Source: Acinetobacter guillouiae CIP 63.46 (lineage in GTDB: Bacteria; Pseudomonadota; Gammaproteobacteria; Pseudomonadales; Moraxellaceae). From it: a stretch of DNA of 64,000 bases. The stretch spans positions 1,638,324-1,702,323 of the forward strand of contig NZ_KB849283.1 of NCBI RefSeq assembly GCF_000368145.1, read 5' to 3'. Position 1 is the first letter of the stretch; every line of letters begins with the position of its first letter. The notes under the pieces are model-generated. The model ran no database searches and had not been told where the DNA came from. It worked only from the letters and a program-made list of their open reading frames with translations. Of the stretch, positions 36,181-45,458 are shown piece after piece. The position numbers and the translations under genes are program-made.

Positions 36181-37729
36181 CAGCGTTCTCCTGCTTGTGC
36201 TGCAACAGATTGCAGTTTAACAGACTGAGATTTTCAAGATGATCGACTATCGCTTGCAGTTCTTTTTGCAATGGACGATCTTCTTCAACAAAATGAAATT
36301 CTTTCAGTACCCATTGTCTAAATAGACCCAACACTGGGCTTAATTGCTGTGCCAAACCTCTCAGTTCAATTGCTTGAACCGCAGCACAGCTCAATGCAGC
36401 AATCACTTGTTCAGTCAATAAAATCACCCGACTAGCATCACGTGCGGCAATCGTGCCCATACTGACTTTATCTTGATTATGGCATTCGGTTGAACGTGAA
36501 AAAATTGAAGCCGCAAGCGTCTGTTTAAGCGCTTCGGCAGTCCAAGCTGACACCCCTATCTGTACGGCTTTAAAGCCATGATTGAGTGGTAAGCGATCGG
36601 TTTTAGCACCAGTCAAATTACGTGGTAAGCCATGATTCATTTTATGATCGACCAACTGTGCAAGCTGACGATCCATCAAATCAGCAATATTGGCAATCAT
36701 AATTTTTAAGCTATCCATAGCCTGTGCAATATGTCCACCATAGAAATGTCCACCATGTAACACGCGTAAATTGATCGGATCAATTAAGGGATTATCATTA
36801 CTTGAGTTCAATTCATTTTCAATAAATTGTCTAAGCCAAGTTTTAGAATCTTCAAATATTCCAATAATATGTGGTGCACAACGCAGCGAATAACGATCTT
36901 GCAAACGTGGACTTTGATGCTCTGTTTGTACTTTATCGTTTAACCATTCCCGCAGTTGCTTGGCAATCTCCTGCTGACCTGCATGTGGTTTCTGAACAAA
37001 TAACACCTCATCAAAATGGCTTGGATTGCCCTCTAATGCCAACACATTTAATGCTGTAATTAAAGTACTTGCCAAACTAATCTGCTCAGCTTTTTTATAA
37101 TTTAAACAGGCCATTGCGGTCATTACCGCAGTACCATTCATAATGGCAAGTCCCTCTTTGGGTCTGAGTGCCAAAGGCTGTATCGCATATTCAGCATAAA
37201 CATCCGCGACTGCCACGATATTACCTTGATAGTAAACATCCCGTTCACCGACCAATGCTCCTGCAATATAGGACAATGGGGTTAAATCACCACTGGCGCC
37301 GACTGAACCTTCTGAAGGAATCACTGGAATAATATTTTCATTGAGCATCCAAACCAAACGCTCAAGTAAAGCATGTGATACCCCTGAATAGCCACGTGCC
37401 AAAGAGCATAATCGAGTTACCATCACAGCACGAGCAGTGATCAAGTCCAGATTTTGCCCTAAACCACAACCGTGAAAACGAGATAAATGCAAAGGCAATT
37501 CATTGACCTGATGTGCAGGCACTTCAACCAAACAAGAATCACCATAACCTGTGGTTACCCCATAGATGACGCCTTCTTCTTGTAATAATTGATCGAGAAA
37601 ATCAGCACCTCGTTGAATCAATGCCTGCCAACTTTCAGACTTAGGCAGCGCCACTTTGAGCTGTTGATTTGCGACAGCAACAACCTCTTCAATTGAAAGT
37701 GGTTTTTCTCCGATGACAAGTGTCTGCAT
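36170..37729 (-). CDS. Aromatic amino acid ammonia-lyase (HAL/TAL family)
   Basis: A 519-residue lyase with the MIO-forming triad Ala145-Ser146-Gly147 in GSVGASGDLTPLSY. The selectivity position reads Phe-His (SRFHGCGLG), unlike the Ser-His of standard histidine lyases. In this cluster it most likely deaminates tyrosine or phenylalanine to the cinnamate-type starter. Start at 37729 (MQTLVIG) follows GGAA at nine bases; an ATG five codons upstream overlaps the previous gene. No histidine-degradation genes lie nearby. Confidence 0.86.
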   Translation of the reverse strand: MQTLVIGEKPLSIEEVVAVANQQLKVALPKSESWQALIQRGADFLDQLLQEEGVIYGVTTGYGDSCLVEVPAHQVNELPLHLSRFHGCGLGQNLDLITARAVMVTRLCSLARGYSGVSHALLERLVWMLNENIIPVIPSEGSVGASGDLTPLSYIAGALVGERDVYYQGNIVAVADVYAEYAIQPLALRPKEGLAIMNGTAVMTAMACLNYKKAEQISLASTLITALNVLALEGNPSHFDEVLFVQKPHAGQQEIAKQLREWLNDKVQTEHQSPRLQDRYSLRCAPHIIGIFEDSKTWLRQFIENELNSSNDNPLIDPINLRVLHGGHFYGGHIAQAMDSLKIMIANIADLMDRQLAQLVDHKMNHGLPRNLTGAKTDRLPLNHGFKAVQIGVSAWTAEALKQTLAASIFSRSTECHNQDKVSMGTIAARDASRVILLTEQVIAALSCAAVQAIELRGLAQQLSPVLGLFRQWVLKEFHFVEEDRPLQKELQAIVDHLENLSLLNCNLLQHKQENADVC

Positions 37730-37731
37730 TT

Positions 37732-38658
37732 TTATTTGTTCCAAAAATTATAAAAATTAAACCATTGATAAGGTGCATCTACGCAATGCTGTTCGACCAG
37801 TTGAACATAGCGTTGTATGACTTCAGCTATGGCTTGGTTGCGGGTTTGTCGCGGAAAATTAAGTTTTTGAGCGATTGAATGGATATGCACATGAAAGTTG
37901 TCTTGCTTGCGATAACAGAAAACCGCCAATATCGGCACTTTCAGCAAACTCGCTAAAATCCAAGGTCCTTGCGGCCAAGCGGACTCATCAGCTAAAAATT
38001 TAAGATTTTCGACACGTTGCGATTGAACTGGAACGCGATCTGCTGCCACGATGATCCACTCACCCTGATCCAGTTTCTCCTGCAAAAGAATCGCAGTATC
38101 AACGCCAAGTTCATCAACCGAAATCAGATGCACATCGGCTTTTTGATTGAGCTTTTTAAGAAATTCATTAAATTTACTGGCATGTTTTTGATAAACCAAT
38201 ACATTGATTTTTTGCTGATGATCAGATTTGATCGCACGTAGCAGTTCGATATTGCCAAAATGCGATACCACAATGATCGCACCTTTTTTATAATTTTCCC
38301 GAAAATGCGCATGCCCATGCAAGATCAGCTTTTCTTCTGCGACTTTTCCCAGCCAGCCTTCAATTTTATCCAAAATACACTCACCAAATGTCATCAAATG
38401 AATATACGAATGACTCATATTCGGTTGATGTGAAAATGGTGACTTTTCTTGAGCAAAATGATGCAACTTTTGTAAATAAAGTAATGAAGCCTGACGCGCT
38501 GTACGAGAAAAGATCCAGTACCACATGATGATGAAATACAACACCAGCTTACACAAAAAACGCCCACCAAAACGATAAAAGCAAAGCATTAACATCAAAG
38601 GTAACATTCCCCCCTTTTCTTTAAGCTCACTCCATCGTTTTGTATGTGATTCAGTCAT
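37732..38658 (-). CDS. LpxL/HtrB-like acyltransferase
   Basis: A 308-residue protein with an N-terminal membrane helix (about 22-50) and the HX4E motif His133-Glu138 (VVSHFGNIELL). Its family is lipid A secondary acyltransferases. In aryl-polyene clusters this gene is thought to move the polyene acyl chain onto a lipid. It overlaps the glycosyltransferase stop and is followed directly by the ammonia-lyase. Confidence 0.82.
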   Translation of the reverse strand: MTESHTKRWSELKEKGGMLPLMLMLCFYRFGGRFLCKLVLYFIIMWYWIFSRTARQASLLYLQKLHHFAQEKSPFSHQPNMSHSYIHLMTFGECILDKIEGWLGKVAEEKLILHGHAHFRENYKKGAIIVVSHFGNIELLRAIKSDHQQKINVLVYQKHASKFNEFLKKLNQKADVHLISVDELGVDTAILLQEKLDQGEWIIVAADRVPVQSQRVENLKFLADESAWPQGPWILASLLKVPILAVFCYRKQDNFHVHIHSIAQKLNFPRQTRNQAIAEVIQRYVQLVEQHCVDAPYQWFNFYNFWNK

Positions 38659-39409
38659 GTGCTGAACCTTTGGTTTTTTGTGCCAACAGTTTAGGTAAGC
38701 GAATCAACATGCCTGCAAAAAGTCGCGCATGTGCTTTACTCAGTCCTAAATTATCTTTCCACAAATTAAAATGTGAAATACCTTGTTCTGGATAAATCAC
38801 AGCAGTAGGCACATTGATAAACTGAACTTGTTCCCACTTTAGACGCACTAAAATTTCACTGTCAAAACCCATGCGTGGTTGAAATTTTGCTCGATTGAGG
38901 ACTTGAATGGTTTGATCAAGTGGATAAATACGAAAACCGCACATACTATCTTTGATTTCAAGTGACAAGCTATTAATCCAAACCCAGACATGGGTGACAT
39001 AACGACCATACAAACGCTTTTTCGGCACCGTTTCATCAAAGATCGGCTGTCCCAAAATCATTGCTTGAGGATGTTGTGCTGAGATGGTGATAAATTTTTC
39101 AATATCCTGCCAATCGTGCTGCCCATCTGCATCAATTTGTAAAACATGTGTCCAGCCGAGATCTTGTGCTTGATATAAACCTGTCATCACGGCCTGACCT
39201 TTGCCCTGATTGGTCGCATGCTCAACCAGATATACATTTTTATGCTGCTGCGCCAATTCTTGCAACAAGGTCGAACATTCAATATCACTACCATCATTGA
39301 CCAAAACCACTGGCAAACCATAAGGGTGAATATAGTCCAGTAATGCTTTGATATAATGCGGATGGTTATACACAGGAATCACAAAACCCAATCGATATTG
39401 CTGCATCAT
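38651..39409 (-). CDS. Family 2 glycosyltransferase
   Basis: A 252-residue GT-A enzyme (GFVIPVYNHPHYIKALLDYI, VVLVNDGSD, and a DxD-type motif QIDADGQHD). It probably adds a sugar or handles a polyprenyl-sugar in the pigment-lipid anchor. I place the start at 39409; AGGAG overlaps the previous stop, and a second ATG follows at once. The C-terminal YPEQGISHFNLWKDN is also typical of the family. Confidence 0.83.
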   Translation of the reverse strand: MMQQYRLGFVIPVYNHPHYIKALLDYIHPYGLPVVLVNDGSDIECSTLLQELAQQHKNVYLVEHATNQGKGQAVMTGLYQAQDLGWTHVLQIDADGQHDWQDIEKFITISAQHPQAMILGQPIFDETVPKKRLYGRYVTHVWVWINSLSLEIKDSMCGFRIYPLDQTIQVLNRAKFQPRMGFDSEILVRLKWEQVQFINVPTAVIYPEQGISHFNLWKDNLGLSKAHARLFAGMLIRLPKLLAQKTKGSAHD

Positions 39410-39416
39410 CTGTCTC

Positions 39417-41105
39417 CTAAGCGTTAACCGTAGTAGCAAAAACCAAACGTCCTGATGCTAAAGACTGTTCAGCCTGCTGCAATTGAAAACTGATTTTATC
39501 TGCTTTACGCTCAAGTTTAAGCAAAACCACGGCATGCGGTTGGATCAATTCCTGAAACTTAATTTGTTCTAATGCTGTACACCAATCTAGATCAGCCCAG
39601 ATCTCTTTAGCGAACTTTTGAATAAAAGCAATTTGCCCAACACCAGGATAAATCGGTTGACCAGGAAAATGCCCATTAAAAGCAGCCAGTTCAGGAATAA
39701 ACTCTAATTTAAATTCTGCGCTATTGGCATCAATATGCGATGCTAAAACCACGGGTAAATTTAAGTTTTCAAATAATGATTTCATATAATTTTTATTGAG
39801 CTTTGATTGGGCGTTTTTCGGTAATTGGCTTAAAAAACGCCACTGCCTCGGTATCGCAATATATTCCAATTTATCTGCAAGTTGTTGTTTTATTTTTGCG
39901 ACAAATGCACGCTTATGACTGTGTCTAAGTTCTAATTGAGCTTGTTCAGACAATACCGCCACACATGCCAAAATTTGTCGATGATCCTTTTCAAAGATCA
40001 ATGTATGACATTCACTGACTTCTGGCAATTCAACAATACCACTTTCAATAGAATCAAGACTTAAACGCTTTTCTTCAAGCTTAACAATACGGTCTAAGCG
40101 ACCTTGAAGCTGAAACTGACTTTTTCGATCATCAGGCACAGACACTTCGACTTTATCTGCGGTATAGATCCAATCATTGATATACGCATGTTGAGTCAAG
40201 ACACCCAGTTCACCTGCATCTGTAACGCTAATTTCGACATCTGCAAACGGCGTCCAAAGCGCCTCATCTTGTGTGCGATAAGCAATGCCACCCGTTTCGG
40301 AACTACCAAAAATTTCGGTGATACTGGCATTGAGCAGTGGACGCACTCCAGCATCTAATTTACCACCTGAAGAATAAACCACTGAATGCTGTTCAAGTAA
40401 TGCATCAGAGGTCCAACGTTTTAAAAGTGCTGGGCTGGAAACCACATAATGATTTGAACCAAAATGATCGTGACTTAAATGCTGTAACTTTTTTTGTGCT
40501 TCAACCACATCTTCAGGAAATGCCAATTGCGGATTATAAAAAGCTCTGCCACTGGCAAGTGGCCAAAGTAATTTAAACAATAGACCATAAATATGTTGAT
40601 GACTGACTGTAGCAAGCGCCAGTGCATTTTCTGCTAGATCAAAACTTTGATCTAAACCTTGTACTTCATTAAGCAGCTGTTTTAGGGTGCGCGGAATCTT
40701 TTTAGGTTGCCCTGTAGAACCCGAAGTATAAAAAAACACTGCTGCACGATTTAAAAATGCATCATTTAGATCAATGTGTTGAGTATCTTCAACCACAGGA
40801 TTAATCTGTTTATATTGTCGTTCAATAAAATAAATATTCTGAGCTGCTAAGCTTTTTTCCAAATCACGCACACGATTTGGCGGGAGAATAACCTGTTTAT
40901 CCGCAAGCAAAACTGCAAAAAATAACACTAAAAAATCATAACTGTCATTTTGCCACAAGGCCCATGCACTTTCAGTGGATTGTTCAATGTGTGTTTTTTC
41001 ACTCAACACTTCCTGCCAAAATTGGGAAAATGTTTTGACACTAAAATCAGAGGTGATACACAGACATTTTTCAGCATGAATGTGGCTTTGAAAATGACAC
41101 AACAT
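39417..41105 (-). CDS. Aryl/acyl-ligase fused to a FabZ-like dehydratase
   Basis: A 562-residue fusion. Residues 1-450 are an AMP-forming ligase (P-loop FYTSGSTGQPKKIP at about 125-138, IFGSSETGGIAYR further on). From about 465 there is a hotdog dehydratase with FNGHFPGQPIYPGV and catalytic His near 479. The ligase would activate the aryl starter onto CoA or ACP; the dehydratase would act in chain growth. These are often separate genes in aryl-polyene clusters. The downstream gene starts eight bases after the stop. Confidence 0.85.
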   Translation of the reverse strand: MLCHFQSHIHAEKCLCITSDFSVKTFSQFWQEVLSEKTHIEQSTESAWALWQNDSYDFLVLFFAVLLADKQVILPPNRVRDLEKSLAAQNIYFIERQYKQINPVVEDTQHIDLNDAFLNRAAVFFYTSGSTGQPKKIPRTLKQLLNEVQGLDQSFDLAENALALATVSHQHIYGLLFKLLWPLASGRAFYNPQLAFPEDVVEAQKKLQHLSHDHFGSNHYVVSSPALLKRWTSDALLEQHSVVYSSGGKLDAGVRPLLNASITEIFGSSETGGIAYRTQDEALWTPFADVEISVTDAGELGVLTQHAYINDWIYTADKVEVSVPDDRKSQFQLQGRLDRIVKLEEKRLSLDSIESGIVELPEVSECHTLIFEKDHRQILACVAVLSEQAQLELRHSHKRAFVAKIKQQLADKLEYIAIPRQWRFLSQLPKNAQSKLNKNYMKSLFENLNLPVVLASHIDANSAEFKLEFIPELAAFNGHFPGQPIYPGVGQIAFIQKFAKEIWADLDWCTALEQIKFQELIQPHAVVLLKLERKADKISFQLQQAEQSLASGRLVFATTVNA

Positions 41106-41116
41106 AAGCGTTTATT

Positions 41117-41668
41117 TTAACTCGTATGATTTTTAGCTTGATGAATTTTTCGCAGTACAAATTCACCTGCAAATAACAAACCCATCAAAAGATAAGAAAT
41201 AAAACCATTATAAAGTACCCACATTTGGGTACTGCTAAATAACACTGTATAAAGCGCAATACAGGCATTTAAAATAAAAAAGCCACACCAAACAATCGTA
41301 ACTTTTTTGGTCCAGATCACCCCAGACTCGGGTAAATCAGGTTCAACCAAACGTGCAAAACGCTCAATCATTGAGGGTGGTTTGATTAAAGTGGTCGCAA
41401 AAATTATCAACGCGCCCACACTCATCAATACTGGATACAGCTTTAACCAAGCATGATCTTTTAAAATCAAACTCAGCCCACCACAAATAATGGCAAACCA
41501 AGTCAATGGCCACATAAGATCACTTTTTTTAAAAAATAAGCGTGATCCACCGAGCAGAACCAACAAAGCACTCACCCAAATAAAATGACCATGCGCTAGG
41601 CTGTAGCCCACGATAAATGGGTAAAGTAGAAATAAGACGGTGACTCCACTGCGGATCAAATGCTTCAT
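41117..41668 (-). CDS. Polytopic membrane protein of the aryl-polyene cluster
   Basis: A 183-residue protein with about five or six hydrophobic helices (for example VTVLFLLYPFIVGYSLAHG and VTIVWCGFFILNACIALYTVLF). It belongs to an uncharacterised membrane family repeatedly found in these clusters. It overlaps the first ACP stop and is 11 bases from the ligase gene. Its role is unknown; a scaffold or transport helper is possible. Confidence 0.75.
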   Translation of the reverse strand: MKHLIRSGVTVLFLLYPFIVGYSLAHGHFIWVSALLVLLGGSRLFFKKSDLMWPLTWFAIICGGLSLILKDHAWLKLYPVLMSVGALIIFATTLIKPPSMIERFARLVEPDLPESGVIWTKKVTIVWCGFFILNACIALYTVLFSSTQMWVLYNGFISYLLMGLLFAGEFVLRKIHQAKNHTS

Positions 41669-41913
41669 TCTGCAGACATATTTTGAATCACAACCACAAC
41701 ATCTTGCACTGTTCTGACATTTTTAAAATCTTCAGGTTTAACTTGCTTACCGGTTAATTCTTTAATTTTAACAACTAAATCAATAGCGTCGATGCTATCA
41801 ACATCCAGATCAGAATACAGGTTTGACTCAAGCTGAATATCAGCAGGTTCAATTTCAAATAGTTCTTCCATCCACTCACGTAGATTTGTTAAGACGATTT
41901 CTTCAGATATCAT
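41665..41913 (-). CDS. Acyl carrier protein 1
   Basis: An 82-residue ACP. The phosphopantetheine serine is Ser40 in DLDVDSIDAIDLV. The fold is acidic and helical. It carries the growing polyene or the starter. It overlaps the membrane-protein start by four bases. Confidence 0.92.
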   Translation of the reverse strand: MISEEIVLTNLREWMEELFEIEPADIQLESNLYSDLDVDSIDAIDLVVKIKELTGKQVKPEDFKNVRTVQDVVVVIQNMSAE

Positions 41914-41922
41914 AACGACCTC

Positions 41923-42183
41923 TTAAGCAGCGCGTTGCGCTTCAACCAAGTCCACTAAACTTTGCACAGAGGCGAAATGTTGCTTGGTTTCCTGTGATTC
42001 AGCATTTAAATAAATGTTATAGCGTTTTTTCAAAGCTAAACCTAATTCTAGGGCATCAATAGAATCCAGCCCTAATCCATCACCAAAGAGTGGTGCATTG
42101 GTATCAATATCTTCAATTGAAATATCTTCCAATGCCAGCACATCAATGATCATTTCTTTTAACTCATCAGCAAGATTGCTCAT
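41923..42183 (-). CDS. Acyl carrier protein 2
   Basis: An 86-residue ACP with attachment Ser41 in GLGLDSIDALELGL. Two ACPs are normal for aryl-polyene clusters, probably with divided roles. It overlaps the acyltransferase stop by 17 bases and is nine bases before ACP 1. Confidence 0.92.
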   Translation of the reverse strand: MSNLADELKEMIIDVLALEDISIEDIDTNAPLFGDGLGLDSIDALELGLALKKRYNIYLNAESQETKQHFASVQSLVDLVEAQRAA

Positions 42184-42994
42184 TTGTAGATAACTCTTGT
42201 TTAATTAACGCTTGATTAAATAAGTTGTGCAAAAAATGATTGAGCTGTTTCACCTGTTTTGAGTTAACAGCAGCATCATCCAATATATCGTGTACATGTA
42301 CCGCATCTAACACTTTAATCTGAATGTGAAATGGTTCATTTGGAATGTGATACCACTTTTCATTTTTGGTCAGTGTCGAGGGCGTGCATTCTATCAAAAT
42401 CGGACGAATTGGAACATTCGCTCGAATCGCAATATTTGATGCACCGCGTTGGAACTCATTCAGTGAGGCACCTCTTTCTGTTCGTGTCCCTTCTGGAAAT
42501 ATCAATAATGAGGCTGCATCTTTTTCTTGGAGTTTTTTAACGCAGTCCAAAATAAATTGCTCAGATCCCTCATTTAAAATATAACCTGCACTACGTACTG
42601 GCCCCAATGTAAATGGATTGCGCCAAAGTGCTTTTTTTACAATACAGTTGGCCTTTTCCATTAAGCCAATCAAAATCACCACATCAATCAAGGTTGGATG
42701 ATTTGCAATGACTAACTCTTGACGGCTATGGGCCAGCTTTTCCAAGCCTTCGACCTCATAGGTCATGATGCCCAATTTAACCATCATTTCAGTAAAGCCT
42801 TTAAAGCTATATTTAATGGCTTTTTGCGCACGATCTTGTCTTTTTCTTGTATCAAATGTGCTCACTTTCACCAATGGTGCAACCACACCACCAATCACAA
42901 TTCCGCCCAAGCCAAAACTTGCAAAACTAAAACCTGTAGCACCAACACGCCAAGCGTAATTTAACTTTTTCTTTACTTTATTGATATTTAGCAT
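42167..42994 (-). CDS. PlsC-type 1-acylglycerol-phosphate acyltransferase
   Basis: A 275-residue enzyme with the HX4D motif His99-Asp104 (ANHPTLIDVV) and the substrate motif FPEGTRTERG. An N-terminal hydrophobic stretch (about 20-45) anchors it. It may acylate the lipid part of the pigment. I place the start at 42994, where ATG overlaps the previous stop (ATGCTAA); a start 14 codons upstream is open but would overlap more. Confidence 0.85.
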   Translation of the reverse strand: MLNINKVKKKLNYAWRVGATGFSFASFGLGGIVIGGVVAPLVKVSTFDTRKRQDRAQKAIKYSFKGFTEMMVKLGIMTYEVEGLEKLAHSRQELVIANHPTLIDVVILIGLMEKANCIVKKALWRNPFTLGPVRSAGYILNEGSEQFILDCVKKLQEKDAASLLIFPEGTRTERGASLNEFQRGASNIAIRANVPIRPILIECTPSTLTKNEKWYHIPNEPFHIQIKVLDAVHVHDILDDAAVNSKQVKQLNHFLHNLFNQALIKQELSTNEQSC

Positions 42995-43611
42995 TTGACC
43001 CAAGCACCCTTTTCCTTCAGGTTTTGATTTTGCCAAAACGCATTAAAATCTTGAGCTTCTAAATATTTGCTTTGTTGCGGTTGCAGATTTTCTACAGCGA
43101 TTTTTAAATTGGCATTTTCTAAACTGACCACTCCAGCCAATGAAAAAGCTTTAAAATTCTGATACTCATCGTATATTTCAGGCAATGCTTGGTCATAATA
43201 AATCACCAAGGCATTTTTAGCATTGTGGTGTGTTTTTAAATAAGCATAAGCTTCTATTAAAGCTTCAGACCATGATGCTGCCAAACTGGTCGCGAGCGTA
43301 TCATCTTGACAAAATATAGAATACAAACCTGAAACTGCATTATGTACGGAAGTTGAAAAAAGTGTCGGAGATGGGGTCTGGTCTGAAAGGACATCTTTTA
43401 AAATTTTAAGTGTTTTTTCTTCATCGCCATATTGTGAGCTCCAAACAATATAGTCGACCTGAATCCCCTGCAAACTTTGAATTGCACTATTCAGTGCAAT
43501 TTTAGCAATACTTGATAACCGTCTACGTTGCATCGCAGGAATTTTTTCAAGTGCTAAAAATGTATCACCATCTTCGCTCAAGGTGAGCCTAGAAATATTT
43601 AATTGAAGCAT
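42988..43611 (-). CDS. Half-length ketosynthase-like protein (chain-length-factor type)
   Basis: A 207-residue protein resembling only the N-terminal ketosynthase half (VDYIVWSSQYGDEEKTLKIL, FSTSVHNAVSGLYSIF). The usual active cysteine is absent at the expected spot. This matches the short ketoacyl-synthase-N domain proteins near the start of aryl-polyene clusters. It probably pairs with a full ketosynthase. It is the first gene of the minus-strand run. Confidence 0.78.
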   Translation of the reverse strand: MLQLNISRLTLSEDGDTFLALEKIPAMQRRRLSSIAKIALNSAIQSLQGIQVDYIVWSSQYGDEEKTLKILKDVLSDQTPSPTLFSTSVHNAVSGLYSIFCQDDTLATSLAASWSEALIEAYAYLKTHHNAKNALVIYYDQALPEIYDEYQNFKAFSLAGVVSLENANLKIAVENLQPQQSKYLEAQDFNAFWQNQNLKEKGAWVKC

Positions 43612-43667
43612 GTTTTATTCATCAACATCAGCTAATTTAATTGGCTTAAAAAGCCTTCTTTAGACAA

Positions 43668-43697
43668 ATTATAACATTTGAATAACAATAAATACAA
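43668..43697 (-). promoter_or_regulatory. Candidate promoter of the aryl-polyene operon
   Basis: On the minus strand TTGTAT, an 18-base spacer and TATAAT with an extended TGT form a plausible sigma-70 promoter. It lies 57 bases before the first gene. The spacer is slightly long and the -35 match is weak. The remaining gap up to 44250 (about 550 bases) is AT-rich with no visible gene; besides the 44148 hairpin nothing else stands out. Confidence 0.45.
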
Positions 43698-44147
43698 AAA
43701 ATACAATTGAACTTTGTCTAATAATTAGTTCCTTAATTAAAAGATCCTCTTGCAACACTATTTTTTACTGCAACAGTTTATTCAATCCCATTTCATCAAG
43801 TGGCGTATTATACTTATAAAACTTATTTTAAAAGCTTGTTTACTGTTAATTATCGCTAAGTAATGCTATTTTTTTTAAATGTCTATGTTGATGGCATACT
43901 CAGGGTTTTATACAGAATATTAACTCGAAATAATACAGTATTTTGAACAGTCGATTGCTCTCTAAACAACATATCTTTGCTACAACAAACCTAAGCTTTG
44001 AACACAGCTATTTATACAACACTAGATTGTAATTTTACTGTAATTGCTGATTTTAAATCACAATCAATATTTTAAGCTGAACATTAAAGATCTTTCATAA
44101 ATCAAAAAAATGATCATGTGGAGTAAAGCATTTTGGTATTGAAAATT

Positions 44148-44167
44148 CCTTCTCCCTCGGGAGAAGG
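44148..44167. repeat. Short perfect hairpin repeat
   Basis: CCTTCTCCCTCGGGAGAAGG is a perfect 9-bp palindrome with a TC loop, followed by CTAGGATGAGGGGG. This sequence type (C-rich palindrome, then AGGATGAGGG) is common as a REP-like intergenic repeat in many bacteria. It lies in the long gap between the aryl-polyene promoter and the next gene. Confidence 0.6.
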
Positions 44168-44249
44168 CTAGGATGAGGGGGATTTTATGTTGATCTATGG
44201 TTTTAAAAAGGACTCATGGAACAAATTTATTGTTGGCATCCCTTTGCCA

Positions 44250-44283
44250 TGGCTGATTGATTGCTACACGTCATGATCAGCCA
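44250..44283 (-). terminator. Possible terminator stem-loop after the 44301 gene
   Basis: TGGCTGAT and ATCAGCCA form an 8-bp stem with an 18-base loop, 17 bases after the stop of the 177-residue gene. There is no U-run, so this is a weak call. Confidence 0.3.
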
Positions 44284-44300
44284 AACATACATCTAACAAA

Positions 44301-44834
44301 TCAGCCTGCTGCACTTTCCGCAACCCATTGTGAAAATTTACTTGGAACACCTTTGGTATTTTCATCAAAGCCAAAGAATTTAACACCATCTTCTGTATCT
44401 GAATAAGCCGCCATGACTTTACCTGTTTTGGTATTGATCGCAATGACGGCCTTACTCGAACCCGCCCCACGTGGGTCATAACCACTGCCTACCAGCCAAT
44501 CACCCTGACGCTGCATTGCACTGGATACCACTAAAGCTGAAGTGAGATTTGCATATGATTTGCCAACTAATTGCTGAAAACGAGCTTTCCAAGGTGCTGC
44601 CTGTATAACGTCATGTGGGTGTTTACCATCTGGTTTCGCCATACCCGTTGTTGGAACAGGACGTGTACCGCACTTGCTTTTGATTTCTGACTCATAGCCG
44701 ATATTACCAACTTCTTGCACATCGATAGTACGCCCAACCTTATCGGCACAGTCAGCCCATTGTTGTGGTGTTTTTGCCTGTGCAACAATTGGCGTAATCA
44801 GCATGCCCGCCAGTAAAAAACTAACAATTTTCAT
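44301..44834 (-). CDS. Exported protein of unknown function (177 aa)
   Basis: A signal peptide (MKIVSFLLAGMLITPIVAQA) is followed by about 157 residues. Two cysteines (WADCADK, KSKCGTRP) may form a disulfide. The C-terminal half has the repeat-like strands GDWLVGSGYDPRGAGSSKAV and GKVMAAYSDTEDGVKFFGF. I do not recognise the family. The gene follows two other exported proteins on the same strand with spacing of 60-108 bases. The ribosome site AAAGGA supports the start. Confidence 0.7.
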   Translation of the reverse strand: MKIVSFLLAGMLITPIVAQAKTPQQWADCADKVGRTIDVQEVGNIGYESEIKSKCGTRPVPTTGMAKPDGKHPHDVIQAAPWKARFQQLVGKSYANLTSALVVSSAMQRQGDWLVGSGYDPRGAGSSKAVIAINTKTGKVMAAYSDTEDGVKFFGFDENTKGVPSKFSQWVAESAAG

Positions 44835-44894
44835 GATTTATTTCCTTTAAACTTTAAATATGTATTTAATTTAACATCGCGATAACAATGCGCT

Positions 44895-45350
44895 TTAATA
44901 ACCTGAGCTTTTAACCAGTTTAGGGGTATCTGCTTTTTGGACTGATACCAATTTTGCCAAATCAGTACCATCACTTTCGCCCTTATAAACCGCATATTCT
45001 CCAACCGTTACAGTTGCATGTCCCGTATAGCCAATATAGCCTTCCTTGGGTCTTTTGTTGAGTTTTAATGCCTGAGCTGCCTGTTGAGTATCATTGAAAC
45101 AAAACCAGCGTGAACGGCGATCATCCGGCTTACGCGGTATCAACTGATCTGAAGGCGCACTGGGATGAAAACAGATAACATCACCTGCCACTTCATCATC
45201 AAAATAATATGAATATTCTCCATTTACTGTAATTTGACCACGATATTGATCAAATTCCTGTGTGCTTTTTTGCAGTTTCAAGGCATCTGCATGTGCAAAC
45301 AAGGGCAAAGCTAAAATACTGCCCAGTAAAAAATTAACCGCTTTCATCAT
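44895..45350 (-). CDS. Exported protein of unknown function (151 aa)
   Basis: A signal peptide (MMKAVNFLLGSILALPLFAHA) is followed by about 130 residues. Visible parts include GQITVNGEYSYYFDDEVAGDVICFHP, SRWFCFND (two cysteines in all) and GYIGYTGHATVTVGEYAVYKGESDGTDLAKLV, a beta-rich pattern. I do not recognise the family. It has an AAAGGA site; either of two adjacent ATG codons could start it. It is the middle one of three exported proteins in a row. Confidence 0.7.
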   Translation of the reverse strand: MMKAVNFLLGSILALPLFAHADALKLQKSTQEFDQYRGQITVNGEYSYYFDDEVAGDVICFHPSAPSDQLIPRKPDDRRSRWFCFNDTQQAAQALKLNKRPKEGYIGYTGHATVTVGEYAVYKGESDGTDLAKLVSVQKADTPKLVKSSGY

Positions 45351-45458
45351 TTTTATCCTTTAAAAAGATCCGATCTTTTATTTAAATATATTTTACTTCA
45401 AATACTTATCTCGGGTTTATCACAATAGGCGATGTGACTTAAAGCAGAACCCTATGTA

